Shown: piece after piece, positions 23,620-32,663 of the stretch
How the letters are laid out: each line of letters opens with the position of its first letter
How positions within the stretch are numbered: the stretch's first letter is position 1
From: Streptomyces malachitofuscus
GTDB taxonomy: Bacteria > Actinomycetota > Actinomycetes > Streptomycetales > Streptomycetaceae
NCBI RefSeq assembly: GCF_014650055.1
Contig: NZ_BMUF01000011.1
Location: 62,001 to 126,000, forward strand
Length of the DNA stretch: 64,000 bases
Direction of reading: 5' to 3'
Notes under the pieces: model-generated
Databases searched by the model: none
What the model was told of the DNA's origin: nothing
What the model saw: only the letters and a program-made list of their open reading frames with translations
Made by a program: the position numbers and the translations under genes

Positions 23620-26460
23620 GTGACCGCTCCATCGCCGCCTACGCCGCCTTTCCACGACACGGACCTGCCGTTCGCGAAGCGCATCGACGACCTTCTGTCG
23701 CGGCTCACCCTCGACGAGAGGATCGGCTTCCTCCACCAGTTCGGACCGGCCGTCGAGCGCCTGGGCGTCGCCGCCTTCCGCACCGGCCAGGAGGCCCTGC
23801 ACGGCGTCGCCTGGATGGGCCCGGCGACGGTGTTCCCGCAGGCCGTCGGTCTGGGCGCGACCTGGAACGAGGAGCTGGTGCGCCGGGTGGGCGAGGCGGT
23901 GTCCCGGGAGGCACGCGCGATGCGCGCCCGGGACGAGCGCGTCGGCCTCAACGTCTGGTCCCCGACCGTCAATCTGCTGCGCCACCCCCTGTGGGGCCGC
24001 AACGAGGAGGGCTACTCGGAGGACCCGCGGCTCACCTCGGCCATCGCCACCGCCTACACCCACGGGCTGCGCGGAGACCATCCCCTGTACTGGCGCACCG
24101 CGCCCGTGCTCAAGCACTGGCTGGCGCACAACAACGAGACGGACCGCGACACCTCCTCCGCTTCCGTGCGCCCGCGTGTGCTGCACGAGTACGACCTGCG
24201 TGCCTTCCGGGAGACGGTCGAGGCGGGCACGGTGGCCGGGGTGATGCCGGCGTACAACCTGGTCAACGGCCGCCCCAACCACGTGTCGCCGTATCTGCGC
24301 GAGCAGTTGCGCACCTGGACGGACCAGGACCTGCTGGTCTGCTCGGACGCCGGCGCGCCGTCCAACCTGGTCGACTCCGAGCACTACTTCGACACCCACG
24401 AGGAGGCCGTCGCCGCGGCACTGCGGGCCGGTGTCGACAGCTTCACCGACCACGGCACGGACAGCTCGAAGATCACCGGACGGGTCCGGGGCGCCCTGGA
24501 ACAGGGCCTGCTGACGGAGGCCGACATCGACACGGCCGTCCGCCGGCAGCTGTCGGTGCGGTTCCGGCTCGGCGAGTTCGACCCGGGCGCCGACCCCTAC
24601 GCCGGGGAGCAGGCCTTCGACACCCCGGAGCACCGGGCGCTGGCGCAGGAGGCCGCCGAGCAGGCCATCGTCCTGCTCAGGAACGACGGTCTGCTGCCGC
24701 TCGCCCCGGACACCCGGGTCGCGGTCGTCGGGCTGCTCGCCGACGAGTGCAAGCTCGACTGGTACAGCGGCAACCTCATCCACCGCTCCACCCCGCTGGA
24801 GGGGCTGTACGAGCGGTTCGGCGCCGACCGCGTGGAGTTCGCCGAGGGCGTGGACCGCGTGCTGCTCAGGACCTCCGCCGGTGCGTTCCTGCGGGTGCCG
24901 CCCGCGCCCGACGCGCCCGAGACGGCGCGCGGCGCCGAGGGCGCCCTCGACCCGGCGCTGCTCGCGGGCCGTACCGATCTGCCCCCGCTCACCGCCGGGC
25001 CGTCGGGCACCGAACTGGCCCTGGCCGACTGGGGCGAGGGTGTGCTCACCCTGCGGGCACCCGACGGCCGCTACCTGTCGGTGGCCGAGGACGGGTACGT
25101 CCGCGCCTCCGCCGACCAGCCGGGCGGCTGGATCGTGCAGGAGACGTTCCGGCTGGAACCGCACGGGGACGGTCACCTCCTCAGGCACTTGGGAACGGGA
25201 CGCCCTGTGCGGGTCACCGCCGACGGCGTGAAGGTCGCCGAGGAGAACCCCGAGGTCTTCCGACTGGTCGTCACCGAACGCGGGGAGGACGCGGTGACGC
25301 GCGCCGCGGCCCGGGCCGACGTGGTCGTGGTGGTCGCGGGCAACGATCCGCACATCAACGGGCGCGAGACCGAGGACCGTACGACGCTGCGGCTGCCCGC
25401 CCAGCAGGAGCTGCTGCTGCGCGCCGCCCGCGCCGCCAACCCGGCCACGGTGCTGGCGCTGGTCTCCGCCCACCCGTACGCGGTGGACCCCGCGGAGCTG
25501 TCGGCGATGCTGTGGACCGCGCACGGCGGACAGGCCGCGGGCACCGCCCTGGCCCGGGTGCTCGCCGGTGACGTCTCCCCCGCCGGCCGGCTGCCGCAGA
25601 CCTGGTACGCCGACGACGCCGACCTGCCGGACCTGCTCGACTACGACGTGATCGGCTCCCGGCAGACCTATCTGTACTTCGAGGGCACACCGCTGTTCCC
25701 GTTCGGGCACGGCGAGTCGTACGCGTCCTTCTCCTACGGGGAGCTCACGGCCCGGGTGGCCGGCCCGGTGGTGCGTGCCGGGTTCGCCGTGACCAACACC
25801 GGTGACGTCACCGCCGACGAGGTGGCCCAGCTCTACGGGCGGGCCGTGGCGCCGTCGGTGCCCCGTCCGCGCCGCGAGCTGCTCGCCCACCGGCGGGTGA
25901 CCCTGGCGCCCGGGGAGACGGTGGAGCTGTCCTTCGTACTGCCGCTGTCCGCTTTCGCGTTCTGGGACGTGGCGTCCGGCCGCCGGCGGGTGGATCCGGG
26001 GGCGTACGAGCTGCTGGCCGGGGCCTCCAGCGAGGACGTGCGGGCCCGCACCACCCTCACGCTCGAGGGCGAGCCGGCCGTCCCGCGGCCCGTCGCCGAA
26101 CGCGGCCTGGACGCCGCCGACTTCGACGAGCAGAGCGGCACGGAGATCGTCGACCGCACGAAGGCGGCGGGCGACGCCGTGACCACCGTGGCCGGCCAGA
26201 ACGGCGAACTCCTCTTCCGCGGCTGCGACTTCGGCGGCGGAGTGGGTGAGGTGACGGTGGAGGTGTCCGGCCGGGGCACGGTCGAGCTGCTTCTCGACGG
26301 GGACCCGCCGCTCGCCGCGCTGTCGTTGGAGGCGCCCACGGCCGGCCCCTACGACTACACCACGCTCCGTGCGTCCTTCGCCGCCGTCGACGGCGTGCAC
26401 GACGTGCGCCTGCGGCTGCGCGGCCCCCTGCGGCTCGCGCGGGCCGGCTTCTCCGGCTGA
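23620..26460 (+). CDS. GH3 beta-glycosidase with beta-trefoil-like insertion and C-terminal beta-sandwich domains
   Basis: A 946-residue cytosolic enzyme. Domains in order: GH3 TIM barrel (about 15-320), the start of the GH3 alpha/beta sandwich (AIVLLRNDGLLPL), an inserted beta-rich region (about 405-550, LTLRAPDGRYLSVAEDGYVRAS) resembling a fascin/trefoil carbohydrate module, the rest of the sandwich (VVVVAGNDPHINGRETEDR; LPQTWY), an FnIII-like domain (AGFAVTNTGDVTADEVAQLY) and a final CBM6-like domain. The nucleophile is Asp243 in VCSDAGA, where most GH3 enzymes have SDW. I place the start at GTG 23620 because GAGGGG lies nine bases before it; the upstream ATG at 23563 would put the operator inside the coding region. 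It probably hydrolyses beta-linked glucose or xylose ends. Confidence 0.9.
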   Translation: MTAPSPPTPPFHDTDLPFAKRIDDLLSRLTLDERIGFLHQFGPAVERLGVAAFRTGQEALHGVAWMGPATVFPQAVGLGATWNEELVRRVGEAVSREARAMRARDERVGLNVWSPTVNLLRHPLWGRNEEGYSEDPRLTSAIATAYTHGLRGDHPLYWRTAPVLKHWLAHNNETDRDTSSASVRPRVLHEYDLRAFRETVEAGTVAGVMPAYNLVNGRPNHVSPYLREQLRTWTDQDLLVCSDAGAPSNLVDSEHYFDTHEEAVAAALRAGVDSFTDHGTDSSKITGRVRGALEQGLLTEADIDTAVRRQLSVRFRLGEFDPGADPYAGEQAFDTPEHRALAQEAAEQAIVLLRNDGLLPLAPDTRVAVVGLLADECKLDWYSGNLIHRSTPLEGLYERFGADRVEFAEGVDRVLLRTSAGAFLRVPPAPDAPETARGAEGALDPALLAGRTDLPPLTAGPSGTELALADWGEGVLTLRAPDGRYLSVAEDGYVRASADQPGGWIVQETFRLEPHGDGHLLRHLGTGRPVRVTADGVKVAEENPEVFRLVVTERGEDAVTRAAARADVVVVVAGNDPHINGRETEDRTTLRLPAQQELLLRAARAANPATVLALVSAHPYAVDPAELSAMLWTAHGGQAAGTALARVLAGDVSPAGRLPQTWYADDADLPDLLDYDVIGSRQTYLYFEGTPLFPFGHGESYASFSYGELTARVAGPVVRAGFAVTNTGDVTADEVAQLYGRAVAPSVPRPRRELLAHRRVTLAPGETVELSFVLPLSAFAFWDVASGRRRVDPGAYELLAGASSEDVRARTTLTLEGEPAVPRPVAERGLDAADFDEQSGTEIVDRTKAAGDAVTTVAGQNGELLFRGCDFGGGVGEVTVEVSGRGTVELLLDGDPPLAALSLEAPTAGPYDYTTLRASFAAVDGVHDVRLRLRGPLRLARAGFSG

Positions 26461-26485
26461 GGGTCCGGACGCGGCCGGCACGACG

Positions 26486-26522
26486 AGGGGCCCGGCACCG
26501 GTGTTCCCGGTGCCGGGCCCCT
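26486..26522. terminator. Bidirectional terminator between GH3 and aldehyde dehydrogenase
   Basis: GGGGCCCGGCACCGG and its perfect inverse close a five-base loop TGTTC, with further A-T and G-T pairing outside. It sits between convergent genes (GH3 stop at 26460, dehydrogenase stop at 26550) and can serve both directions. Confidence 0.8.
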
Positions 26523-26549
26523 TCGCATCGGCCTGGTCGGTGCCGTCCC

Positions 26550-27995
26550 CTAGAGGGCGAGACCGGTGAGCACCATCACGCGCTCGTAGGTGTAGTCGTC
26601 CATCGCGAACCGCACGCCCTCGCGGCCCACACCGGACTGCTTGGCGCCGCCGTACGGCATCTGGTCGGCACGGTAGGAGGGCACGTCGCCGACGACCACG
26701 CCACCGACCTCCAGGGCGCGGTGGGCGCGGAAGGCGGTCTGCAGGTCGTGGGTGAACACACCCGCCTGGAGGCCGTACTTGGAGTCGTTGACGGCGGCGA
26801 AGGCCTCGGCCTCGCCGTCCACCTTCTGCACGGTCAGCACGGGCCCGAAGACCTCCTCGCAGGAGATCGTCACATCGGCCGGGACGCCGGTGAGCACGGT
26901 CGGCGCGTAGGAGGCGCCGTCGCGCTTGCCGCCGGTGAGGAGGGTGGCGCCGGCGTCGACGGCCTCCTGCACCCACGCCTCGACGCGCTGCGCGGCCTCC
27001 TCGCTGACCAGCGGGCCGACGTCCGTGGCGTCGTCGTTCGGGTCGCCGGTGACCTGCGCCTCGACGGCGGCGACGATGCGCGGCAGCAGCCGGTCGTACA
27101 CCGACGCGTCGGCGATCACGCGCTGCACCGAGATGCAGGACTGGCCGCCCTGGTAGTTGGAGAAGGTCGCGATGCGCTGCGCGGCCCAGTCCAGGTCCTT
27201 CTCGCTCGCGAAGTCGGCGAGGACGACGGCCGCGCCGTTGCCGCCCAGTTCCAGGGTGCAGTGCTTGCGCGGCACCGAGTCCATGATCGCGTAGCCGACC
27301 TTCTCGGAGCCGGTGAAGGAGATCACCGGCAGCCGCTCGTCCTGCACGAGGGCGGGCATGCGGTCGTTGGGGACCGGGAGGATGCTCCAGGAACCGGCGG
27401 GCAGTTCGGTCTCGGCGAGCAGCTCACCGAGGATCAGCCCGGACAGGGGCGTGGCGGGCGCCGGCTTCAGGACGATCGGGGCACCGGCGGCGATCGCCGG
27501 GGCGATCTTGTGGGCGCACAGGTTCAGCGGGAAGTTGAACGGCGCGATCCCGAGGACGACGCCCTTGGGGAAGCGGCGCGTGAACGCGAGCCGGCCCTGG
27601 CCACCGGCGTCGGTGTCCAGACGCTGGGCCTCGCCGCCGTTGAAGCGCCGGGCCTCCTCGGACGCGAAACGGAACACGGAGACGGCCCGGCCGACCTCGC
27701 CGCGGGCCCACTTCATCGGCTTGCCGTTCTCGGCGGAGATCAGCCGGGCGATCTCCTCGGTGCGCTCGACCAGGCGCCGGCTGACGTGGTCCAGTGCGGC
27801 GGCGCGGACGTGGGCGGGGGTGGCGGCGAACTCGTCCCGTACGGCGTACGCGGCGGCCACGGCCTCCTCGACCTGGGCGTCGGTCGGCACGCTCACCGTG
27901 CCGACCACCCGGCCGTCCCAGGGGGAGGTGACGTCGAAGGCGGCCTCACCGGTGGCCTGGCGGCCGGCGAGCCAGAAGGCGTGGGTGGAAGTCAT
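26550..27995 (-). CDS. NAD(P)-dependent aldehyde dehydrogenase
   Basis: A 481-residue member of the aldehyde dehydrogenase superfamily, which oxidises aldehydes to acids. The oxyanion Asn is in APFNFPLN, the general base Glu in LELGGNG and the catalytic Cys in GGQSCISVQR; the cofactor loop reads SFTGSEKVGY. The ATG at 27995 (MTSTHAFWLAGR) starts at the usual N-terminus; an upstream in-frame ATG (28046) would add an atypical tail. It is divided from PucR by a 320-base region on the same strand. The substrate is not fixed. Its position with pucR and gabT makes an amine- or GABA-derived aldehyde plausible. Confidence 0.92.
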   Translation of the reverse strand: MTSTHAFWLAGRQATGEAAFDVTSPWDGRVVGTVSVPTDAQVEEAVAAAYAVRDEFAATPAHVRAAALDHVSRRLVERTEEIARLISAENGKPMKWARGEVGRAVSVFRFASEEARRFNGGEAQRLDTDAGGQGRLAFTRRFPKGVVLGIAPFNFPLNLCAHKIAPAIAAGAPIVLKPAPATPLSGLILGELLAETELPAGSWSILPVPNDRMPALVQDERLPVISFTGSEKVGYAIMDSVPRKHCTLELGGNGAAVVLADFASEKDLDWAAQRIATFSNYQGGQSCISVQRVIADASVYDRLLPRIVAAVEAQVTGDPNDDATDVGPLVSEEAAQRVEAWVQEAVDAGATLLTGGKRDGASYAPTVLTGVPADVTISCEEVFGPVLTVQKVDGEAEAFAAVNDSKYGLQAGVFTHDLQTAFRAHRALEVGGVVVGDVPSYRADQMPYGGAKQSGVGREGVRFAMDDYTYERVMVLTGLAL

Positions 27996-28075
27996 GTGGA
28001 GTCCCGGCCCTTCCGCGTAGGGGGTGTACTGGGTTTCTGGTCCCACGGTAGGGGCGCGCCGCCGGGCGGGCGTTT

Positions 28076-28099
28076 GTCCGGCGCGTACGGGTGCCGGAC
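28076..28099. promoter_or_regulatory. Inverted repeat in the 320-base gap upstream of the aldehyde dehydrogenase
   Basis: GTCCGGC at 28076-28082 and GCCGGAC at 28093-28099 form a seven-base dyad with a ten-base spacer, about 80 bases before the dehydrogenase start. The gap 27996-28315 holds no credible gene. The dyad may be a PucR operator or a chance GC-rich dyad. Confidence 0.3.
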
Positions 28100-28315
28100 G
28101 GCAGTGTGCCGCATCGGCGCAAAGAACCCTCCCGGGCCGGTCAGGTGCCTTCCTCCACGGTGGGGGTCGGACGCGGGGACCGTGCGGGAGCCCCGGTCGC
28201 GGCCATGTCCTCCGGAACGGGGAAGCGTCGCGTCCAAAATCGTCACCTCACGGTGGACACCCTCGCGTAACTCGTACGGGGGACAGGCCCGCCGTCCGTG
28301 CCGCTCGGCCCGCGC

Positions 28316-29881
28316 TCAGCCGTTCTCGGACGCCGTGGCCTTCAGGGCGAGCCACAGCTCCATGCGGACGTCCGGGTCGTCCAGGGAGCGGCCGAGGATC
28401 TCCTCGACCCGGCGCATCCGGTAGCGCAGCGTGTGGCGGTGGACGCCGAGTTCGGCGGCCGCCGCGTCCCACTGGCCGTGCCGGGAGAGCCAGGCGCGCA
28501 GGGAGGCGACGAGGTCGCCGCGGCCGGTGGCGTCGTGTTCGTGCAGCGCGCGCAGCAGCCCGTCGGCGAACGCCCGCACCGCGTCGTCGGCGAGCAGCGG
28601 CAGCACGGACCCGGCGGCCATGTGCTCGTGCTCGACCAGCACCCGGCCCCGCCGCCGCGCCACCGAGAGCGCCTGTTCGGCCTGTTTGTAGGCGGCGGAC
28701 GCGGCGATCGGCCCGGCGGGCGCCGACAGTCCGATCACCAGGCCGTCGTCGTCGGCCTTGCGGGCGGCCTCCCGCGCGGCGGCGTGGTCGCAGCAGGCGG
28801 CCACGGCGGCGCCGCCGTCGGCGGCCAGGACGACCAGCCGGTCCCCCTCCGGCACGATCAGAACGGCCTCGCCGGAGCGGGCGGCGGCGGCCTCCGCGGT
28901 CTCGGCGAGGGTTCCGAGGGCGTCGCCGCCCGCCTCCCCGCTGCCGACGGCGACGATGATCCGGAAGGGCGCGTCGAGGAGACCCCCGTACAGGTCCCCG
29001 GCCACCGCGCGGGCGTGGTCGGGCTCCCCGGCGAGCAGCATCCGCAGAACGGCGGCGCCGATCCGCTGCTCGGCGGCGTGCAGGGAGCGGGAGCGTTCGG
29101 TGGTGAGGGTGAGCAGGGCGATGGCGGAGTGGACGGCGTACCGCTCGGCGGTGCCGAGGGTCGCCGCCGTGCCGACGGCGAGCGCCGCGCGGGGGCGTCG
29201 GCCGGTGCCGAGGGAGTGCAGTTCGACCCGGTCCTCGTTCTCCGGGCCGGCCACGACCGAGGAGGCGGGCGCGGGACGCTCCCGCAGCCGGGTCACGTCC
29301 GGGGTGAGCCGCGCGGCACGCCGGACCGCCCAGTCCGGTGCCGTGGCGACGACGGCGCCCGAGGCGTCGTAGAGCGCGGCCCACCCGTCGACCTGCGCGG
29401 CGAGCGCGGCCAGCAACCCCTCCGGGCCGGCGGTCAGCGTCTGCCTGGTCAGTTCCCGCTGGGCGGCGAACCCTGCGGTCACCGCTCGGTACTGGTCGGC
29501 GGCGATGGCGGCGGACACGGCCTTGCTGATGGCGAGGAACGGCGTGCGGCGCGGCACCTCCAGCAGCGGCAGACCCTCCGCGCGTGCCGCGTCGACGAGG
29601 GCGTCGGGGATGTCCTCGTAGTGGACCCCGACGGCGAAGCCGAGCCCGACGACGCCCGCCCCCACCAGCCGCTTCACATAGCGGCGCATCGCTTCCCGGT
29701 CCTCCGCGTCGAGCTTGAGCGCGGTGATCAGCAGCAGCTCCCCGCCCTCCATGTACGGCACGGGGTCGGCGAGCTCACTGGCGTGCGCCCAGCGGACGGG
29801 CGCGTCGAGGCGGTCCTCGCCCGCGCGCACGGTCAGTTTGAGCGCGGAGTGGTGGACGAGCGAGGCGAGCGTCGGGGGCAT
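28316..29881 (-). CDS. PucR family transcriptional regulator
   Basis: A 521-residue regulator with the full PucR layout. The N-terminal PucR sensory domain (about 5-120, VRWAHASELADPVPYMEGGELLLITAL) is followed by a central GGDEF-like region (about 290-400), and the C-terminal HTH_30 DNA-binding domain reads WDAAAAELGVHRHTLRYRMRRVEEILG, about 465-495. Members of this family control purine, GABA and amine catabolism genes, usually as activators. Its neighbours are an aldehyde dehydrogenase on the same strand and gabT, so a role in GABA or amine use is inferred. AAGG precedes ATG 29881. Confidence 0.92.
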   Translation of the reverse strand: MPPTLASLVHHSALKLTVRAGEDRLDAPVRWAHASELADPVPYMEGGELLLITALKLDAEDREAMRRYVKRLVGAGVVGLGFAVGVHYEDIPDALVDAARAEGLPLLEVPRRTPFLAISKAVSAAIAADQYRAVTAGFAAQRELTRQTLTAGPEGLLAALAAQVDGWAALYDASGAVVATAPDWAVRRAARLTPDVTRLRERPAPASSVVAGPENEDRVELHSLGTGRRPRAALAVGTAATLGTAERYAVHSAIALLTLTTERSRSLHAAEQRIGAAVLRMLLAGEPDHARAVAGDLYGGLLDAPFRIIVAVGSGEAGGDALGTLAETAEAAAARSGEAVLIVPEGDRLVVLAADGGAAVAACCDHAAAREAARKADDDGLVIGLSAPAGPIAASAAYKQAEQALSVARRRGRVLVEHEHMAAGSVLPLLADDAVRAFADGLLRALHEHDATGRGDLVASLRAWLSRHGQWDAAAAELGVHRHTLRYRMRRVEEILGRSLDDPDVRMELWLALKATASENG

Positions 29882-30008
29882 CGGAGCCTTGAGCCTTCGG
29901 GTCTGCGACGGGTGTGTGAGAGCGTGGTGATCTTTTGGCCGCGGCGTATGAACGGCCTGTGTCGATTCTGCCTCACTGTACGGTCGTCGGCTGCCCCGAC
30001 GGGGTGGC

Positions 30009-32426
30009 TCACCCCCGCAGGTCCACCAGCATCGGCGGCGCGTGCTCCCCCTCGACGGTCGTCAGCGACAGCACCGCGTGCCCGGGCGGCACCGCGTGGG
30101 CCAGTTCGGACGCCGACCACCGTTCCCGCTCGACCTGCCGTACCGTCACCGCGTCCGTCGTGACCGCCTTGCCGGTCACCAGCTTGCGCAGCGCGTGGAG
30201 CGCCCGGGTCATCGGCTGGTCGGCGAAGACCGTGTGCTGGGCGACCTCGGTGGTCTCCACCCACTCGGTGCCCCAGGTCTGGGCGAACCGGCTGCCGTCC
30301 CAGGTGGTGACCCCGGAGAAGGCCATGCGGCAGCCCACCGCGGCGTAGAGCGGGCCGTGCAGCGCCTCGGGGACGTCGGCCACGGACCGCAGGGTGAGCA
30401 CCACACCCGCGTTCCGCGTGCGCAGGCGCTGGATGCGGCGCACCGACTCGCCGGTGACCGTGCCGGTCGCGTCGTCCAGGACCAGGCAGGCGAAGTGGGA
30501 CCGCCGCCCTTCCCGGGCGACGGCGAGGAACTGGGCGAGCACCAGGCGCGTGATCATTCGGCCGGCCTCCTCGTGGCCGTGCTCGGGCAGGTCGATCCGG
30601 ACCCGCAGGGGGTGGTGGGCGACGGCCCGCAGGGAGAACGGCCGTCCGGGGCCGCCACCGCCGAGGAAGTCGGCGAACACCGGCCGGTTCAGCAGCGCCA
30701 GCCGGTCGGCCAGGGTCCGGCCCACGTCGCCCGGTGTCCCCGCCTGCCGGACACGCGCGTCGAGTTCGCGCCGCATGACGTCGTTCCCGTCGGCGGTGAG
30801 CGCCTCCCGCAGCGGGGCCAGCGCCCCCTCCTCCCCCTCCAACAGCTCCCGCAGCTCCGGCAGGGTGGGGAAGCGGGCGTGCACCGCCCGGAAGGGGCCG
30901 AGCAGCTGGGCCAGCGTGGTGGCGGCGCTCTGCGCGCCGAGGCCGTCCGCATCACCCACGAGCGCCTCGGCGAGCATCGCCGCCGCCTCGTCGGGATCCT
31001 GGGACTCGGCGTACGGGTCGAGGTCGTGCACCGAGGCGGGGTCGCCGATCCGCACGACCACGTCGAAGGCGTCGTCGGCGCCCAGCGGGCTCCCCGCGGC
31101 GGAGACGGCCACGACGGAACAGCGCCCGGTGAGCGCCTGGAGCGCCAGGGCCTCGGTCACCGGCTCGACGAGGGTGCGGGTCTTGCCGGACCCGGAGGGC
31201 CCGACGGCGAGCAGGGAGGTGCCGAGGACGTCCGGGCCGAGGGCCGCGCCGGCGCCCGGGTAGGGCCCCGGGGCGCGGTCGGCCGCCGCCCAGCTGCCGA
31301 TCCGCACCTGCTCGGTGAGCAGGTCGTGGCGGGCCGTCCGGCGCGGCAGGTCACGGGCGCCGGAGGGGTGCGTCCAGGCGGCTCCGGCCTGCCGCAGGAC
31401 GGTGTCCTGGAAGACGGCGGAGGTACCCCCGCGCCGGGCCGCGGCGAAGGCGTGCTCGACGCGGGCGCAGTCCACGTCGTTCATGCGGTCGCCGGCGACC
31501 TCGGCGGTGAGCACGTCCGCGGCCTGCCCGAGGCCGGCGTCGCGCAGGTCCGGCCACTGGGAGCGGGGCCGCTCGGGCACGGAGGCGCCGGCGCCGGTGC
31601 CGTCCGAGCGTGCGGCGAGCAACTGCCTGGCGTACGGCAGCCAGGCGCCGAGGCGGGCGAACGGCCAGACCACGAGCAGGGTGACGGTCGTGTACAGCGT
31701 GTTCGTGAAGAACGACGACGCCATCAGGTCGTAGCTGTCCGTGAGGAGCACGGTGAGGGACAGCAGCGGATCGACGAGCGGCACCGGGTCCCAGCCGACG
31801 ACCGGGAAGGCGTCGGGGAAGACGAAGGCGAGGGCGACGAGGGCGAGGAGGGCGGCGACCAGGGCGCGGGCCGGCTGCGGCCTGCGGCTCACGTAGTGGC
31901 GGACGATGGCCCGCCAGCTGCCCAGCACGGCCACCGCGACGGCCAGCACGGCGAAGCAGACTCCCTCATAGACCACCAGGGCTTCCGCACCGGGCTGCAC
32001 CACCGCCTCCCCCGGGAACTCCTTGGGTGACGAGACCGTGCCGGCCCACCACCAGTCGTCCGGTGTGAAAGCGCGCAGGGGGGCCATCTGGTACGAGGTG
32101 ACACCGCGCTGCCAGAGCGACCAGATCAGTGCGGCCACGGCGAGCGGGATCAGCATCCCGGCGACCGTCACCGGCCTGAGGGCCTCCGGCTCCCGCTTCG
32201 GCGGCCGATGCCCGAACCGCCAGATACCCGGCCGGGCGGCCGGCCTCGCCGTGTCGAGCCAGGCGGCGACGGCGGACGCGGACCGGGGCGCCTGCGCCGG
32301 GACCGGCGGCACCCCCGGCGCCCGGGCCGGCCGGGGCGGCGTCCTCGGTCGGTCCGGTGGTCCCGCCGGGCGCGGTACGGGGTCGGCATGCGTGCCCCGT
32401 GCGTCCTGGGTACCGTCGCTGTCCAT
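30009..32426 (-). CDS. Membrane VirD4/TraG-like P-loop ATPase
   Basis: An 805-residue protein with a Pro/Arg-rich head of about 85 residues, about five membrane segments (VAGMLIPLAVAALIWSLW; VCFAVLAVAVAVLGSW; LVAALLALVALAFVF; a stretch near SLTVLLTDSYDLMASSFF; TVTLLVVWPFARLGAWLP) and a cytosolic ATPase domain. Walker A is GPSGSGKT and Walker B is CLVLDDATG. The later TFxxxx-type region (LRTRNAGVVLTLRSVADVPEALHGPL) resembles the post-Walker part of type IV coupling proteins that follows transported DNA or protein. No other secretion, relaxase or esx gene is near. I chose ATG 32426 because AAGGG precedes it; ATG 32462 has no ribosome site. Function unknown; it may pump or couple a substrate at the membrane. 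Confidence 0.75.
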   Translation of the reverse strand: MDSDGTQDARGTHADPVPRPAGPPDRPRTPPRPARAPGVPPVPAQAPRSASAVAAWLDTARPAARPGIWRFGHRPPKREPEALRPVTVAGMLIPLAVAALIWSLWQRGVTSYQMAPLRAFTPDDWWWAGTVSSPKEFPGEAVVQPGAEALVVYEGVCFAVLAVAVAVLGSWRAIVRHYVSRRPQPARALVAALLALVALAFVFPDAFPVVGWDPVPLVDPLLSLTVLLTDSYDLMASSFFTNTLYTTVTLLVVWPFARLGAWLPYARQLLAARSDGTGAGASVPERPRSQWPDLRDAGLGQAADVLTAEVAGDRMNDVDCARVEHAFAAARRGGTSAVFQDTVLRQAGAAWTHPSGARDLPRRTARHDLLTEQVRIGSWAAADRAPGPYPGAGAALGPDVLGTSLLAVGPSGSGKTRTLVEPVTEALALQALTGRCSVVAVSAAGSPLGADDAFDVVVRIGDPASVHDLDPYAESQDPDEAAAMLAEALVGDADGLGAQSAATTLAQLLGPFRAVHARFPTLPELRELLEGEEGALAPLREALTADGNDVMRRELDARVRQAGTPGDVGRTLADRLALLNRPVFADFLGGGGPGRPFSLRAVAHHPLRVRIDLPEHGHEEAGRMITRLVLAQFLAVAREGRRSHFACLVLDDATGTVTGESVRRIQRLRTRNAGVVLTLRSVADVPEALHGPLYAAVGCRMAFSGVTTWDGSRFAQTWGTEWVETTEVAQHTVFADQPMTRALHALRKLVTGKAVTTDAVTVRQVERERWSASELAHAVPPGHAVLSLTTVEGEHAPPMLVDLRG

Positions 32427-32663
32427 CGCCCTTGCCCCCTGAGCAGCCGCTCCATCCGCCATCAGCGAGCCAATCTAACGCCCCGACAGGTGGAGTCCAT
32501 CGATTGCACGGCCGAGCCACGGGACGTCGCCCCCGCTATGTCCACCACGGACAACCCCGCCCCCCGGACAACGCCCACATGGAGCATGCCCAGCCCCCGC
32601 CGGCCGCCCTAGCCTGCGAGAAAAGAACGTAAAAGCGTCCGATACACCCCCCAGGAGCCCCGC

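Noticed and set aside
10700..26600. The glycan locus as a recently acquired genomic island
   Set aside because: No integrase, tRNA, direct-repeat border or obvious composition change was seen, and the genes have the same codon style as the flanks.
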